6,658 nucleotides of DNA from Candidatus Latescibacterota bacterium. GTDB lineage: Bacteria > Krumholzibacteriota > Krumholzibacteriia > WVZY01 > JAKEHA01. The notes under the pieces are model-generated. The model saw only the letters and a program-made list of their open reading frames with translations, had not been told where the DNA came from and did not search any database. The stretch lies in the NCBI GenBank assembly GCA_022615275.1, contig JAKEHA010000270.1:1-6658 (forward strand), written 5' to 3'. Position numbers and translations under genes: made by a program. Below, piece after piece: positions 1-6,097 of this stretch (positions are counted from its first letter, which is position 1; each line of letters begins with the position of its first letter).

Positions 1-182
1 ACACGCTCTTGACCGGCGAATCGTCGCACGCGGCCTATCACGCCGCCGAGGAAGCCGGCATCAACGTGATCTTCGCGGGGCACTACGCCACCGAGACCGT
101 CGGGCTGGAGGCGTTGCAGCGCCACCTGCGTACGCGCTTCGGCCTGGCCGCGGAATTCGTCTCCGCGCCGACGGGATACTGA
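1..182 (+). CDS. NIF3-family dinuclear metal-binding protein, C-terminal fragment
   Basis: The reading frame is open from base 3 and ends at TGA 180-182, so only the last 59 residues of a longer protein are present; the start lies outside the window. Seen: a TGE-S-H stretch close to the left edge, then an alanine/glutamate helix, then GHYATET followed by a leucine-rich amphipathic helix and a terminal PTGY. This order matches the C-terminus of the NIF3/YbgI family (also labelled GTP cyclohydrolase 1 type 2-like), in which the His and Glu of the GH-x-x-TE motif bind the two metal ions of a toroidal hexamer. The cellular role of the family is poorly defined, so no reaction is assigned. The next gene starts 13 bases after the stop on the same strand, which suggests co-transcription. 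The family call is fairly secure; function is not. Confidence 0.85.
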   Translation, partial: TLLTGESSHAAYHAAEEAGINVIFAGHYATETVGLEALQRHLRTRFGLAAEFVSAPTGY

Positions 183-195
183 CCGCGGTTCGCTT

Positions 196-2496
196 ATGCG
201 GCTCAAGCGACCGGCCGTTTTCTTCATCTTGCTGGCACTCTTCGTGGGCGCGCTGGCGACACGCTCCGCCACCCGCGACCGGCTCGACTCTCCTTACTTC
301 AAAGGCACCTCGGCGATGGTGTACGCGCACGCGCTGGCCGCCTCCGAGGGCACCCCGCTCGACACCGTCTCGATCAAGGCCGATCACCCCGATGGCTACG
401 TGCCCGCGCGCTATCGCGCCGACGGGTTCGAGCGCGCGTGGGCGGCGGCCTTTCGCGCGGCCCGCTTCGTGAGCGAAGTCGACGGACGCGACTTCGCGCG
501 CCGCGTCGTCATGTTCCTCGCGGCCTTGTGCGTGTTCACGATGTATGCGCTGGCGCGCCGGCTGTGGAATTGCCAGGCGGCCGGACTGGTGGCCGCGTTC
601 CTCGTCGCGTTCTGGTCGCCCTTCGTCATCGCGACCAACGGCCGCACCTTCACGCATACGACCCTCGCGCCGTTCTTTCTCTCCGCGCACGCGGCCCTGG
701 TGGTCTCGACGCTGGCGGCGACGTCACGCCGCGGCGCGCTTGGGCGCGCGACCGCGGCGGCTCTGGCGGCGTTCGTGCTGGCGGTGTCGTGGGAGCCGGG
801 CCGCTACGTGCTGGCGATCTGGTCGGTCTCGCTCGCCCTGCTCGCGCGCCGTGGACACGCGCGCGAGCTCCTCGCGGGTCAGGCGCTCGCGGTGATCGCG
901 GCCTGCGTATTTTCGCCGCACTTGGTGGCGACGCGCGCAGTCGGATCGCTGGCGACCGCACTCGTCGTCGCGAGTGCGGTGCTCGCCTGGCGCCACCCGC
1001 GTTCCGCTGCCTGGCGCGCGGCCGCGCTCTTACTCGGAGTCGCGCTATCGCTATGGGTGGCGACGATTCCCGTGCGCGCGGGCGCCACCGAGCAGTTCCC
1101 CGCCTTCTCGTATCTGGTCGCGCGCGCGGCGCACCTGTTCGGAAAGCCCGAGGCGGCGGCCTTGTCCGATTGGGTGCGGCACGTGTGGTCGCTCGACCAC
1201 GCGCCGTTGGCACCCCATGTCGCGATCGCGGTACTCCTGCCGTTCGGCCTGTTGGCGGCGGCGTTCGTGTTAAACACCGAGCTGCGCGAACGGCGCGGGC
1301 TCTTCGTCGCAAGCGTCGTCGTGGCGGCGGTCGCCACCATCGCGACGCTCGTGGATCGCAGCATTCTCCCCGCATCGGCGCTGGTCATGGCCGCGGTGGT
1401 CTGCGGCGGCGCGCGCGCGCCCTCCAAGAGCGTCCGCGTGCGCGTGCCGTTGGTGGGCCTCGCGGTGCTGGTTATGCTCGCGGGAACCGTGTTTCGCGGG
1501 GGGTCCGCGGACGTCGTCTACCAACTGGCGCGCAAGGCCGGCGTCGCCAACCGCGATCCACACTCCTTCCTGTGGGTGAGCTTCGAGAATACCGATCGCG
1601 AGCTGGTGCGCTTCGTGGCGACGCGCACGTCGGTGCGCGAGTCGATTCTGGCGCCGGATGATCTTTCGGCGCTGTTGCTCGCTTTCTCCGGGCGCACGGT
1701 CACGGGACTGCCGGGCGCGACATCGCGGATGCCGGCGGAAAAGCACGTCGCGTTGACGCGCGCGTTCTACGGCACCGAGGAGGAATTGTTCGAAGCCTGC
1801 CGGTCGGCACGCATCAACTACGTCGTGTATTCCATCGACGTCCTGCTCGACACCGACCGCTACTCCCCGCGCTACCTCGCGGGCGTCACGTCGGTCGACG
1901 CGGCGTCGATGGCGTACCGGATGCACTTCGACCCCGAGTCGCTGCGCCGCTTCACGCTGCAGTACGAGAACGATCACTACCGGCTATTCGCGGTTACCGA
2001 ATCGCCGCAACCGATCTTCGCCACCGAGCACCCGCCCTTCTATCAGACCGACCTCCTGCAGAAGGCGAACCGCGACGTCGAGGCGTTTCGCCGGCTCGTG
2101 GCCGAGGTGATGCTGACGTACGCGGAGGCGCGCAAGGCGCTCGCGCGCGGCAACGCGGAGGGCGCGCGCCGGCGGCTCGAGTGGTGCTTGCTGCAGGCGC
2201 CCCGCTACAGCCAGGCGCGCATCGCGCTTGCCGACGCGCTCATGAATCTCGATCGCTACCAGGACGCGCGGCGCGTGATCGCCGCTTTGATCGAGTACGC
2301 GCCCGATAACACGAGCGGGCTCTACTACGCCGCCTACATCGACGCGCAGCTGGGAAGGCCCGACGAAGCCAAACGCTACCTCGCGCTTCTACTCACCATC
2401 GAGCGTGATCCCGACTTGATCCAACGCGCGCGCGCGTTGGAGAGCTTCCTCGAGCAAGGTGTGATGCCGCGGCCGGGCGCGCCCCGCGACGGCTAG
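196..2496 (+). CDS. Polytopic membrane protein, STT3/GT-C glycosyltransferase-like, with C-terminal TPR repeats
   Basis: This 766-aa protein has about twelve predicted membrane segments (roughly 6-22, 103-120, 127-147, 157-175, 187-215, 227-243, 248-264, 273-292, 340-359, 368-385, 389-403, 416-432), then a soluble region (about 433-640) and two to three TPR-like helical pairs (about 641-742). The loop after the first membrane segment begins D31-SPYFKG and carries HPDGY at 64-68, resembling the first external loop of STT3-type oligosaccharyltransferases. A second large loop (293-339) has ATEQFP with E299, resembling the TIxE/SVxE glutamate region. The acidic pair expected near 153-155 reads THT, and no WWDYG motif is seen. 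By-eye alignment is the only basis, so the donor and acceptor, and whether it is active, are unknown. TPRs may recruit a partner. The ATG at 196 is chosen because it precedes the first membrane segment; no clear ribosome site is visible, so coupling to the upstream gene is possible. It could instead be a PMT/GT39-type enzyme. Confidence 0.8.
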   Translation: MRLKRPAVFFILLALFVGALATRSATRDRLDSPYFKGTSAMVYAHALAASEGTPLDTVSIKADHPDGYVPARYRADGFERAWAAAFRAARFVSEVDGRDFARRVVMFLAALCVFTMYALARRLWNCQAAGLVAAFLVAFWSPFVIATNGRTFTHTTLAPFFLSAHAALVVSTLAATSRRGALGRATAAALAAFVLAVSWEPGRYVLAIWSVSLALLARRGHARELLAGQALAVIAACVFSPHLVATRAVGSLATALVVASAVLAWRHPRSAAWRAAALLLGVALSLWVATIPVRAGATEQFPAFSYLVARAAHLFGKPEAAALSDWVRHVWSLDHAPLAPHVAIAVLLPFGLLAAAFVLNTELRERRGLFVASVVVAAVATIATLVDRSILPASALVMAAVVCGGARAPSKSVRVRVPLVGLAVLVMLAGTVFRGGSADVVYQLARKAGVANRDPHSFLWVSFENTDRELVRFVATRTSVRESILAPDDLSALLLAFSGRTVTGLPGATSRMPAEKHVALTRAFYGTEEELFEACRSARINYVVYSIDVLLDTDRYSPRYLAGVTSVDAASMAYRMHFDPESLRRFTLQYENDHYRLFAVTESPQPIFATEHPPFYQTDLLQKANRDVEAFRRLVAEVMLTYAEARKALARGNAEGARRRLEWCLLQAPRYSQARIALADALMNLDRYQDARRVIAALIEYAPDNTSGLYYAAYIDAQLGRPDEAKRYLALLLTIERDPDLIQRARALESFLEQGVMPRPGAPRDG

Positions 2497-2531
2497 AAAC
2501 GCAACGGCCGCGACGCACTGCGCCGCGGCCG
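2497..2531 (-). terminator. Rho-independent-type terminator for the minus-strand isomerase/tRNA unit
   Basis: Read on the minus strand, the arms 2531-2520 and 2516-2505 pair over 12 bp with an AGT triloop, including one G-U pair (G2523 with U2513), and are followed by TTGCGTTTC running to the end of the neighbouring gene. On the plus strand the same position is an A-C mismatch and no T-run follows. The structure therefore favours termination of transcripts coming from the tRNA, 8 bases upstream. It may still slow plus-strand transcripts leaving the membrane-protein gene. The T-tract is imperfect. Confidence 0.65.
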
Positions 2532-2538
2532 CTGGAAG

Positions 2539-2613
2539 TGGTGGGGGCTACTGGATTTGAACCAGTGACTCCTACCGTGTGAAGATAGTACTCTCCCGCT
2601 GAGTTAAGCCCCC
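2539..2613 (-). tRNA. tRNA-Val, anticodon CAC (reads GUG)
   Basis: The minus strand folds into a complete 75-nt cloverleaf, with CCA encoded at 2541-2539 and discriminator A at 2542. The acceptor stem is 7 bp (GGGGGCT with AGCCCCC). The D arm is ACTC/GAGT with GG in the loop, the anticodon stem is CTATC/GGTAG with one wobble pair, the variable loop is GAGTC, and the T arm is ACTGG/CCAGT with loop TTCAAAT. The seven-base anticodon loop TTCACAC places CAC at positions 34-36. GUG is a favoured valine codon in GC-rich genomes. The gene lies directly after the isomerase gene on the same strand and overlaps its last 10 bases, including the stop codon. A hairpin terminator follows 8 bases after the CCA. 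Confidence 0.97.
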
Positions 2614-3593
2614 GTTTCGTAACTACGCACGATTATCGCCGCCTCGCGCGTCTTTTGCAAGCGGTTCTGCAATTCCGTCGAGAGCGAACGCTGCTTGAGC
2701 ATCGCCTCGATGCTGCTCTTCGCGTCTTCGTACGGCACCGCGCGCGCCGGCTTCTTGTCGATGCACTTGATGAGGTGCAGGCCGAACTGCGTTTCCACGA
2801 TGTCGCTGACCTGACCCTTCTTCAAGGCGAAGGCGGCGTCTTCGAACGGCTTTACCATCATGCCGCGCGGGAAGTAGCCCAGGTCGCCGCCGTTTTGCGC
2901 CGCGTTGTCCTGCGAAAACTGCGTCGCCAGCTTGGCAAAGTCCTCGCCGCCGATCGCGCGCTGGCGAATCGCGGCCAATTGCGCGCGCCGGTCGCTCTTC
3001 GCCTGGTCGGTATCGTCCTCGTGCGACAAGAGAATGATGTGGCGCACGTGCACACTGTCGGTTCCCGCGAACATATCCGGGTTCTGGTCGTAGAACGCGC
3101 GTGTGTCCGCATCGCTCACCGCGATCGACGGCGTGATGCGCTCGTCGATGTACTTGCGAATGGTGAGGTCGCGCTGGATGGCGTCGCGGAACTGGTCGCG
3201 CGAGAGCCCCATCGGCGCCAACATCTGGTCGACCTGGGGCTCGCCGCCGAACTGGCGCACGAACTGATCGAGCACGTTGGACACGACGGAGTCGGGCACG
3301 GTGACGCCGGCCGCCTTCGCTTCCTGGGAGAAGACCTTGCGATCGATCATCTGATCGAGCAGCCGCAGGTTGAACGCCGCATTCAACGTCGAATCGATCT
3401 GGCCCGCCCCGATGTATGCGAGCACTTTGAGCTCGCGGGCCGTGATGGGCTCCTCGTTGACGGTCGCGACGACTTCGTCGCCCACGAGCGAATCCGGAAA
3501 CGCGTGCGCCGCGGTCTCTTTCTTCTTCGAACATGAGAGGGCGAGCACGGTCGCGGCCGCGACGGTGAGCACCATCCGAGCGTGTAACTGCAT
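2604..3593 (-). CDS. Exported peptidyl-prolyl isomerase, parvulin/SurA-PrsA type, probable lipoprotein
   Basis: This 329-aa protein should catalyse cis-trans isomerisation of X-Pro bonds and act as a folding chaperone outside the cytoplasm. It has a hydrophobic signal segment (about 7-20) ending ALS-C21-SKKK. C21 may be lipidated, although A at -3 and L at -2 depart from the usual lipobox. A SurA-like N-terminal chaperone region (about 40-165) contains the VNEEPIT and LLDQMIDRKVF stretches. A parvulin domain follows (about 181-280), with VRHIIL at 183-188, GGDLGYF at 236-242 and GLHLIK at 271-276, and then a C-terminal helix. The ATG at 3593 is supported by AAAGGA at 3609-3604, ten bases upstream, and by a promoter behind it. 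Its neighbours on the strand are nth upstream and tRNA-Val downstream. The last 10 bases, including TAA 2606-2604, lie inside the tRNA gene. Family assignment is firm; the lipid anchor is inferred. Confidence 0.93.
   Translation of the reverse strand: MQLHARMVLTVAAATVLALSCSKKKETAAHAFPDSLVGDEVVATVNEEPITARELKVLAYIGAGQIDSTLNAAFNLRLLDQMIDRKVFSQEAKAAGVTVPDSVVSNVLDQFVRQFGGEPQVDQMLAPMGLSRDQFRDAIQRDLTIRKYIDERITPSIAVSDADTRAFYDQNPDMFAGTDSVHVRHIILLSHEDDTDQAKSDRRAQLAAIRQRAIGGEDFAKLATQFSQDNAAQNGGDLGYFPRGMMVKPFEDAAFALKKGQVSDIVETQFGLHLIKCIDKKPARAVPYEDAKSSIEAMLKQRSLSTELQNRLQKTREAAIIVRSYETGA
2632..2660 (-). promoter_or_regulatory. Sigma70-type promoter for tRNA-Val inside the isomerase coding sequence
   Basis: On the minus strand TTGCAA (2660-2655; 4 of 6 consensus bases) is followed after exactly 17 bases by GATAAT (2637-2632; 5 of 6). 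Transcription would start near 2625, giving a leader of about 11 nt before the tRNA 5' end at 2613. Both boxes lie within isomerase codons, where TTG, CAA and especially ATA are unusual choices for this GC-rich gene, which suggests selection on the DNA. Predicted from sequence only. Confidence 0.55.
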
Positions 3594-3623
3594 AGAATCG
3601 GTGTCCTTTGAGTTAGGCGGGCG

Positions 3624-3652
3624 ATGATAGCAGACCCGAGGACTGGGCGCAA
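3624..3652 (-). promoter_or_regulatory. Putative sigma70-type promoter of the isomerase gene
   Basis: In the 78-bp gap after nth, the minus strand has TTGCGC (3652-3647; 3 of 6) and TATCAT (3629-3624; 5 of 6) separated by 17 bases. The predicted start near 3617 gives a leader of about 24 nt that contains the AAAGGA ribosome site at 3609-3604. This would let the isomerase be expressed independently of nth, although read-through from nth cannot be excluded because no terminator hairpin is evident in the gap. Confidence 0.45.
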
Positions 3653-3671
3653 TCGGGGGATTCCAGGCCGT

Positions 3672-4364
3672 CTAGCGATGCTTGCCGACACCGACCCGCG
3701 CGCACGCGCGCGCGACCGGACAGATGGAACAGCGCGGCGAGAGCGGCGTGCATACCGTCTGTCCGAAGCCGACCATGATCTCGTTGACGTCGATCCAGTG
3801 CGTACGCGGGACCAGTTTCATCAAGGCGTGTTCGCTCTGATCAGGCGTCTTGGTCCGCACCCAGCCCAGACGGTTCGAGATGCGGTGCACGTGCGTGTCG
3901 ACGCAAATCGCCGGGACGCCGTAGCCCAGCGACACCACCAGCGCCGCGGTCTTTCGTCCCACGCCCTTGAAGTCGAGGAGCGCGTCGATCGTGCGTGGGA
4001 CCTTTCCATGGAACTCTGTCTCAAGCCGTCTTGCGACCTCGCGCACGGTGCGCGCTTTGGTCCGATAGAAGCCGACCGGGAAGATCGCCCTCTCTATGGC
4101 CTCGAGATCCGCGCGCGCGAGTTTGCTCGCGGTGGGTGCGAAGGCGAACAAGCGCGCGGAAGCGACGTCGGTGACGTCGTCCTTGGTACGCAGACTCAAG
4201 AGCGTCGATATCAGAATGCGAAACGGATCGCGGTCGCGGCGCGCGATCTCCGATACCGACGGGAGCTTCCCCTGCGCGAGCGTGTTCCGCATCGCGGCGA
4301 GCGTCGCGGCAACGCGCGGGCGTCGCGCCGTTGTCCGGGTCCGAGGTCGACGTGTAGCGGTCAT
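3672..4364 (-). CDS. nth: Endonuclease III, DNA glycosylase/AP lyase with a 4Fe-4S cluster
   Basis: The 230-aa product excises oxidised pyrimidines and nicks abasic sites in base-excision repair. The helix-hairpin-helix is visible as FKGVGRKTA (132-140) with the catalytic lysine K138, followed by the catalytic aspartate D156 in VDTHVHRISNRLGW. The 4Fe-4S ligands are C205, C212, C215 and C221 with the canonical 6-2-5 spacing. The N-terminal core has ILISTLLSLRTKDD (50-63), where the E. coli enzyme has SAQATD; the RTKD form is common in other Nth branches. The length is near the usual 210-220 residues, with a basic 20-residue N-terminal extension. The ATG at 4364 has no clear ribosome site, so a start at Met25 (4292), just before the conserved core, is possible. 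It is divergent from the zinc-ribbon gene and lies upstream of the isomerase gene on the same strand. Confidence 0.95.
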   Translation of the reverse strand: MTATRRPRTRTTARRPRVAATLAAMRNTLAQGKLPSVSEIARRDRDPFRILISTLLSLRTKDDVTDVASARLFAFAPTASKLARADLEAIERAIFPVGFYRTKARTVREVARRLETEFHGKVPRTIDALLDFKGVGRKTAALVVSLGYGVPAICVDTHVHRISNRLGWVRTKTPDQSEHALMKLVPRTHWIDVNEIMVGFGQTVCTPLSPRCSICPVARACARVGVGKHR

Positions 4365-4368
4365 AGGA

Positions 4369-4397
4369 TTGACAGTAAGCGAGACCGGTGGGAGAAT
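4369..4397 (+). promoter_or_regulatory. Sigma70-type promoter of the zinc-ribbon gene
   Basis: A perfect TTGACA (4369-4374) is followed after 17 bases by GAGAAT (4392-4397; 4 of 6). The predicted start near 4404 gives a leader of only about 11 nt before ATG 4415. That placement argues against the upstream GTG at 4388, which would be untranscribed from here. The -35 box sits 5 bases from the nth start codon on the opposite strand. Confidence 0.5.
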
Positions 4398-4403
4398 CCC
4401 GCG

Positions 4404-4432
4404 AAGATACTCCCATGCCCGCGAAGAAGCAA
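4404..4432 (-). promoter_or_regulatory. Weak candidate promoter for nth
   Basis: The minus strand shows TTGCTT (4432-4427; 3 of 6) and TATCTT (4409-4404; 4 of 6) with a 17-base spacer, giving a start near 4397 and a leader of about 33 nt to ATG 4364. It would overlap the start point of the opposing plus-strand promoter, so the two would compete. The match is weak and may be chance. Confidence 0.22.
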
Positions 4433-4747
4433 GCTGCCGCCAAGACTCGCCCGCGCACGAAGGCCGACCCCAAGGCCTTCGCGAAGACGCGCGCGCGCCT
4501 CGATGCGAAGCGCGCGAAACGGCGCCGGAAGATGCTGTGGGTGCACTACTGGCTGTTGTGCCCGAAGTGCGGCGGCGACATGTTCGTGCAGAAGACGCTC
4601 GATATTCGTTTCGAAGTCTGCCGTGACTGCAAAGGCATCGCCATCGACGGCGAGGAAGTGGCCCTCCTCCTCGCCCACCTCGACCCCGCCAAGGCGCTGC
4701 GCGCGATCCTCAAGAAGTCGAAGAAGCCCGACGAGACGGAGATCTAG
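4415..4747 (+). CDS. Small zinc-ribbon protein, zf-TFIIB type
   Basis: The 110-aa product has a lysine/arginine/alanine-rich N-terminus (about 1-40) and then a four-cysteine zinc ribbon: CPKC at 49-52 and CRDC at 69-72 with 16 residues between. An IDGEEVALLLAHLDP helix follows, and the tail is lysine-rich. In zf-TFIIB proteins the second CxxC is followed by a G-I-W-L-D-x-G-E stretch; here it is KGIAIDGEE, so the tryptophan is replaced by alanine. The basic N-terminus suggests nucleic-acid or ribosome binding, but this is inference and no specific function is known to me. ATG 4415 is preferred over an in-frame GTG at 4388 because of the promoter position. Only a weak GAAG ribosome site is visible. 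The gene is divergent from nth and convergent with the methyltransferase, with overlapping stop codons. Confidence 0.85.
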   Translation: MPAKKQAAAKTRPRTKADPKAFAKTRARLDAKRAKRRRKMLWVHYWLLCPKCGGDMFVQKTLDIRFEVCRDCKGIAIDGEEVALLLAHLDPAKALRAILKKSKKPDETEI

Positions 4748-5562
4748 GCCCGCCGTCCCCTCGTCACCACGAACTCCCCCGGTATCGCGTAGCCATCCCC
4801 GCGCTTGTATGGCGCAATCGACTCCAAGTACTCCGCGTGCGCGCTCTCGCGCGTGGCGTCGTCGAAGCGGGAGTAGGCCATCGCGACCGGCCCGCCCGCG
4901 AAGGCGGCGACGCACGCTTCTTCGCCGTTTTCGTACTCGAGAATGGTGGTGATGCGCTCGCTGGTCACATCGGTGAAACCGGCGCTGGCGAACAACGTCG
5001 CCTGCATGTCGCCGGTTCCCAGCTGAAAGAACATCGGGCACACATCGGATTGCACGCGGCGTTCCACGATCGAAAAGATCTCCGACCATCCACAGCGGTC
5101 GCGCTTGCCCCACACCGCGGAGACCGCGCGCCCGCCCGGTTTCGTCACGCGGAATATCTCGCGGATCGAACCGGCGAAGTCGGTGACGTACATCATGCCG
5201 AGCGCGCACAGCACGACGTCGAAGGAGGCGTCGGGAAGCAATAGCTTCTCCGCTTCCATGCGCTCGAAGTGCGCGTTCGCGATGCCGCGCGCAGTTGCCG
5301 TTGCGCGACATGCCTCCACCATTGCTTCTGATATGTCGGTGCCGACCACTTCACCGCCCGCACCAACCGCTTCCGCGGCGCGAAACGTGACCAGCCCAGT
5401 GCCGCACGCGATGTCGAGCACGCGCTCGCTCGGTTGCAGCTCGGCCATCGTCATCAAGAGATTCTGCGCGGGCGCGAGCTGGCGGCTCCAGCTCTGCTCG
5501 TAGTACGACGCGGCGCGATCCCAGCCGTAGCGTTGGACGCGTTGCTGCAGTCTTGCGTCCAT
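4744..5562 (-). CDS. Class I SAM-dependent methyltransferase
   Basis: The 272-aa product should transfer a methyl group from S-adenosylmethionine to an unidentified small molecule. The Rossmann-type core is clear: motif I VLDIACGTG (48-56), an acidic end of strand 2 at D76 in VVGTDIS, DASFDVVLCALGMMYV (111-126) for strand 4, and FRVTKPGGRAVSAVW (137-151) for the strand 5 region. The closest general resemblance is to UbiE/COQ5-like and Methyltransf_11/25 proteins. The N-terminus has a YxxxWDRAASYYEQSW-type segment and the C-terminus ends IPGEFVVTRGRR, as in relatives that methylate quinone-like or arsenic-type substrates, but the substrate cannot be deduced. ATG 5562 overlaps the TGA of the OsmC-family gene by one base (TGATG), implying translational coupling. 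The frame stays open far upstream, but that part lies opposite the OsmC codons and is spurious. The stop codon overlaps that of the convergent zinc-ribbon gene. Confidence 0.92.
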   Translation of the reverse strand: MDARLQQRVQRYGWDRAASYYEQSWSRQLAPAQNLLMTMAELQPSERVLDIACGTGLVTFRAAEAVGAGGEVVGTDISEAMVEACRATATARGIANAHFERMEAEKLLLPDASFDVVLCALGMMYVTDFAGSIREIFRVTKPGGRAVSAVWGKRDRCGWSEIFSIVERRVQSDVCPMFFQLGTGDMQATLFASAGFTDVTSERITTILEYENGEEACVAAFAGGPVAMAYSRFDDATRESAHAEYLESIAPYKRGDGYAIPGEFVVTRGRRA

Positions 5563-6086
5563 CACGCACCCGGCTTCGCAACCGTGAGATGCCGCACCAG
5601 CGTGTGTGCGCGACGAAACACGTCGCCCACCATGCTGGCGCGATCCGCGTGGTCCACCACGCGGCGCACGTCGCCTTCGGGGGCGTTGCTCTGGATGCGC
5701 ACGTGGTAGCGAATCTCGCTGTAGCCCGGCGGGATGCCGTCGGCGCCGTGCTGGCCGCGCGCGTCGAAGTCGGCGTGGATTTCGACTTCGACGCCTTCGA
5801 TGGGGACGCCGAGGTGCGCCGCCCACGTCACGTAGCCCATCGCGAAGCAGTTGGCCAGCGCCGCGCGCACGACGAAGCCGGGGTCGGGGCCGGCCGCGGT
5901 GCCGCCGGATTTCTCGCTCGCGTCGCACGAGAGCTTCCAGCGCCCTTCCTCCGCTTCGACGTGGAGGCCGTCGATCAATCGAGATGTGGTGATCGCAGTC
6001 TTCTGTCCCACCGCGGGCCGCAGCTCGATCGCGCGACCGTTGCGCTCCCATGCGGTCTTGATTCGCCCTGTCGTCTCGGGATTCAT
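5562..6086 (-). CDS. OsmC/Ohr-family protein lacking the second redox cysteine
   Basis: The 174-aa product has the OsmC fold signature: a beta-rich N-terminus, then GGTAAGPDPG (61-70), the helix VVRAALANCFAMGYVTWAA with C80, and GVPIEGVEVEIHADFDARG. Classical OsmC and Ohr enzymes reduce organic hydroperoxides with two cysteines, one in this helix and one in a C-terminal CPxS-like motif. Here the second region reads ASMVGDVF with S151 in place of that cysteine. The only other cysteine, C54, lies in the beta region. It may therefore use one cysteine or have a different role. ATG 6086 is preferred over GTG 6098 because TGAGGAG at 6097-6091 is a good ribosome site for it. The gene sits 8 bases after the NmrA-like gene, and its stop overlaps the methyltransferase start. 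Confidence 0.88.
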   Translation of the reverse strand: MNPETTGRIKTAWERNGRAIELRPAVGQKTAITTSRLIDGLHVEAEEGRWKLSCDASEKSGGTAAGPDPGFVVRAALANCFAMGYVTWAAHLGVPIEGVEVEIHADFDARGQHGADGIPPGYSEIRYHVRIQSNAPEGDVRRVVDHADRASMVGDVFRRAHTLVRHLTVAKPGA

Positions 6087-6090
6087 GCGA

Positions 6091-6097
6091 CTCCTCA
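6091..6097 (-). promoter_or_regulatory. Ribosome binding site that includes the upstream stop codon
   Basis: The minus-strand TGAGGAG (6097-6091) lies four bases before ATG 6086 and decides the start of the OsmC-family gene. Its first three bases are the stop codon of the NmrA-like gene, so ribosomes ending there sit on the next initiation site. This favours coupled translation. Confidence 0.7.

Noticed and set aside
438..1661. 407-aa plus-strand frame and several minus-strand frames within the membrane-protein gene
   Set aside because: They are Arg/Gly/Ala-rich alternative frames of a clearly coding membrane protein.
2574..2580. Anticodon read as TCA (selenocysteine or opal suppressor)
   Set aside because: This needs a one-base shift of the anticodon loop; with the 5-bp stem and T33 in place the anticodon is CAC, and the 75-nt length and short variable loop do not fit tRNA-Sec.
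2655..3536. 293-aa plus-strand open frame
   Set aside because: It lies opposite the isomerase gene, has an Arg/Val/His-rich composition with no domain, and is explained by GC-rich codon bias.
3697..3714. 18-base alternating CG-rich purine/pyrimidine tract, possible Z-DNA
   Set aside because: It encodes the Ala/Arg/Cys stretch of the Nth iron-sulfur region, and such runs are common in this GC-rich sequence.
4388..4414. GTG start adding nine residues to the zinc-ribbon protein
   Set aside because: The predicted -10 box lies inside this segment and transcription would begin after the GTG; ATG 4415 is more plausible.
3624..4952. 442-aa plus-strand open frame
   Set aside because: It runs antisense through nth and out of frame through the zinc-ribbon gene; its Arg/Ser/Pro-rich C-terminus is typical of a shadow frame.
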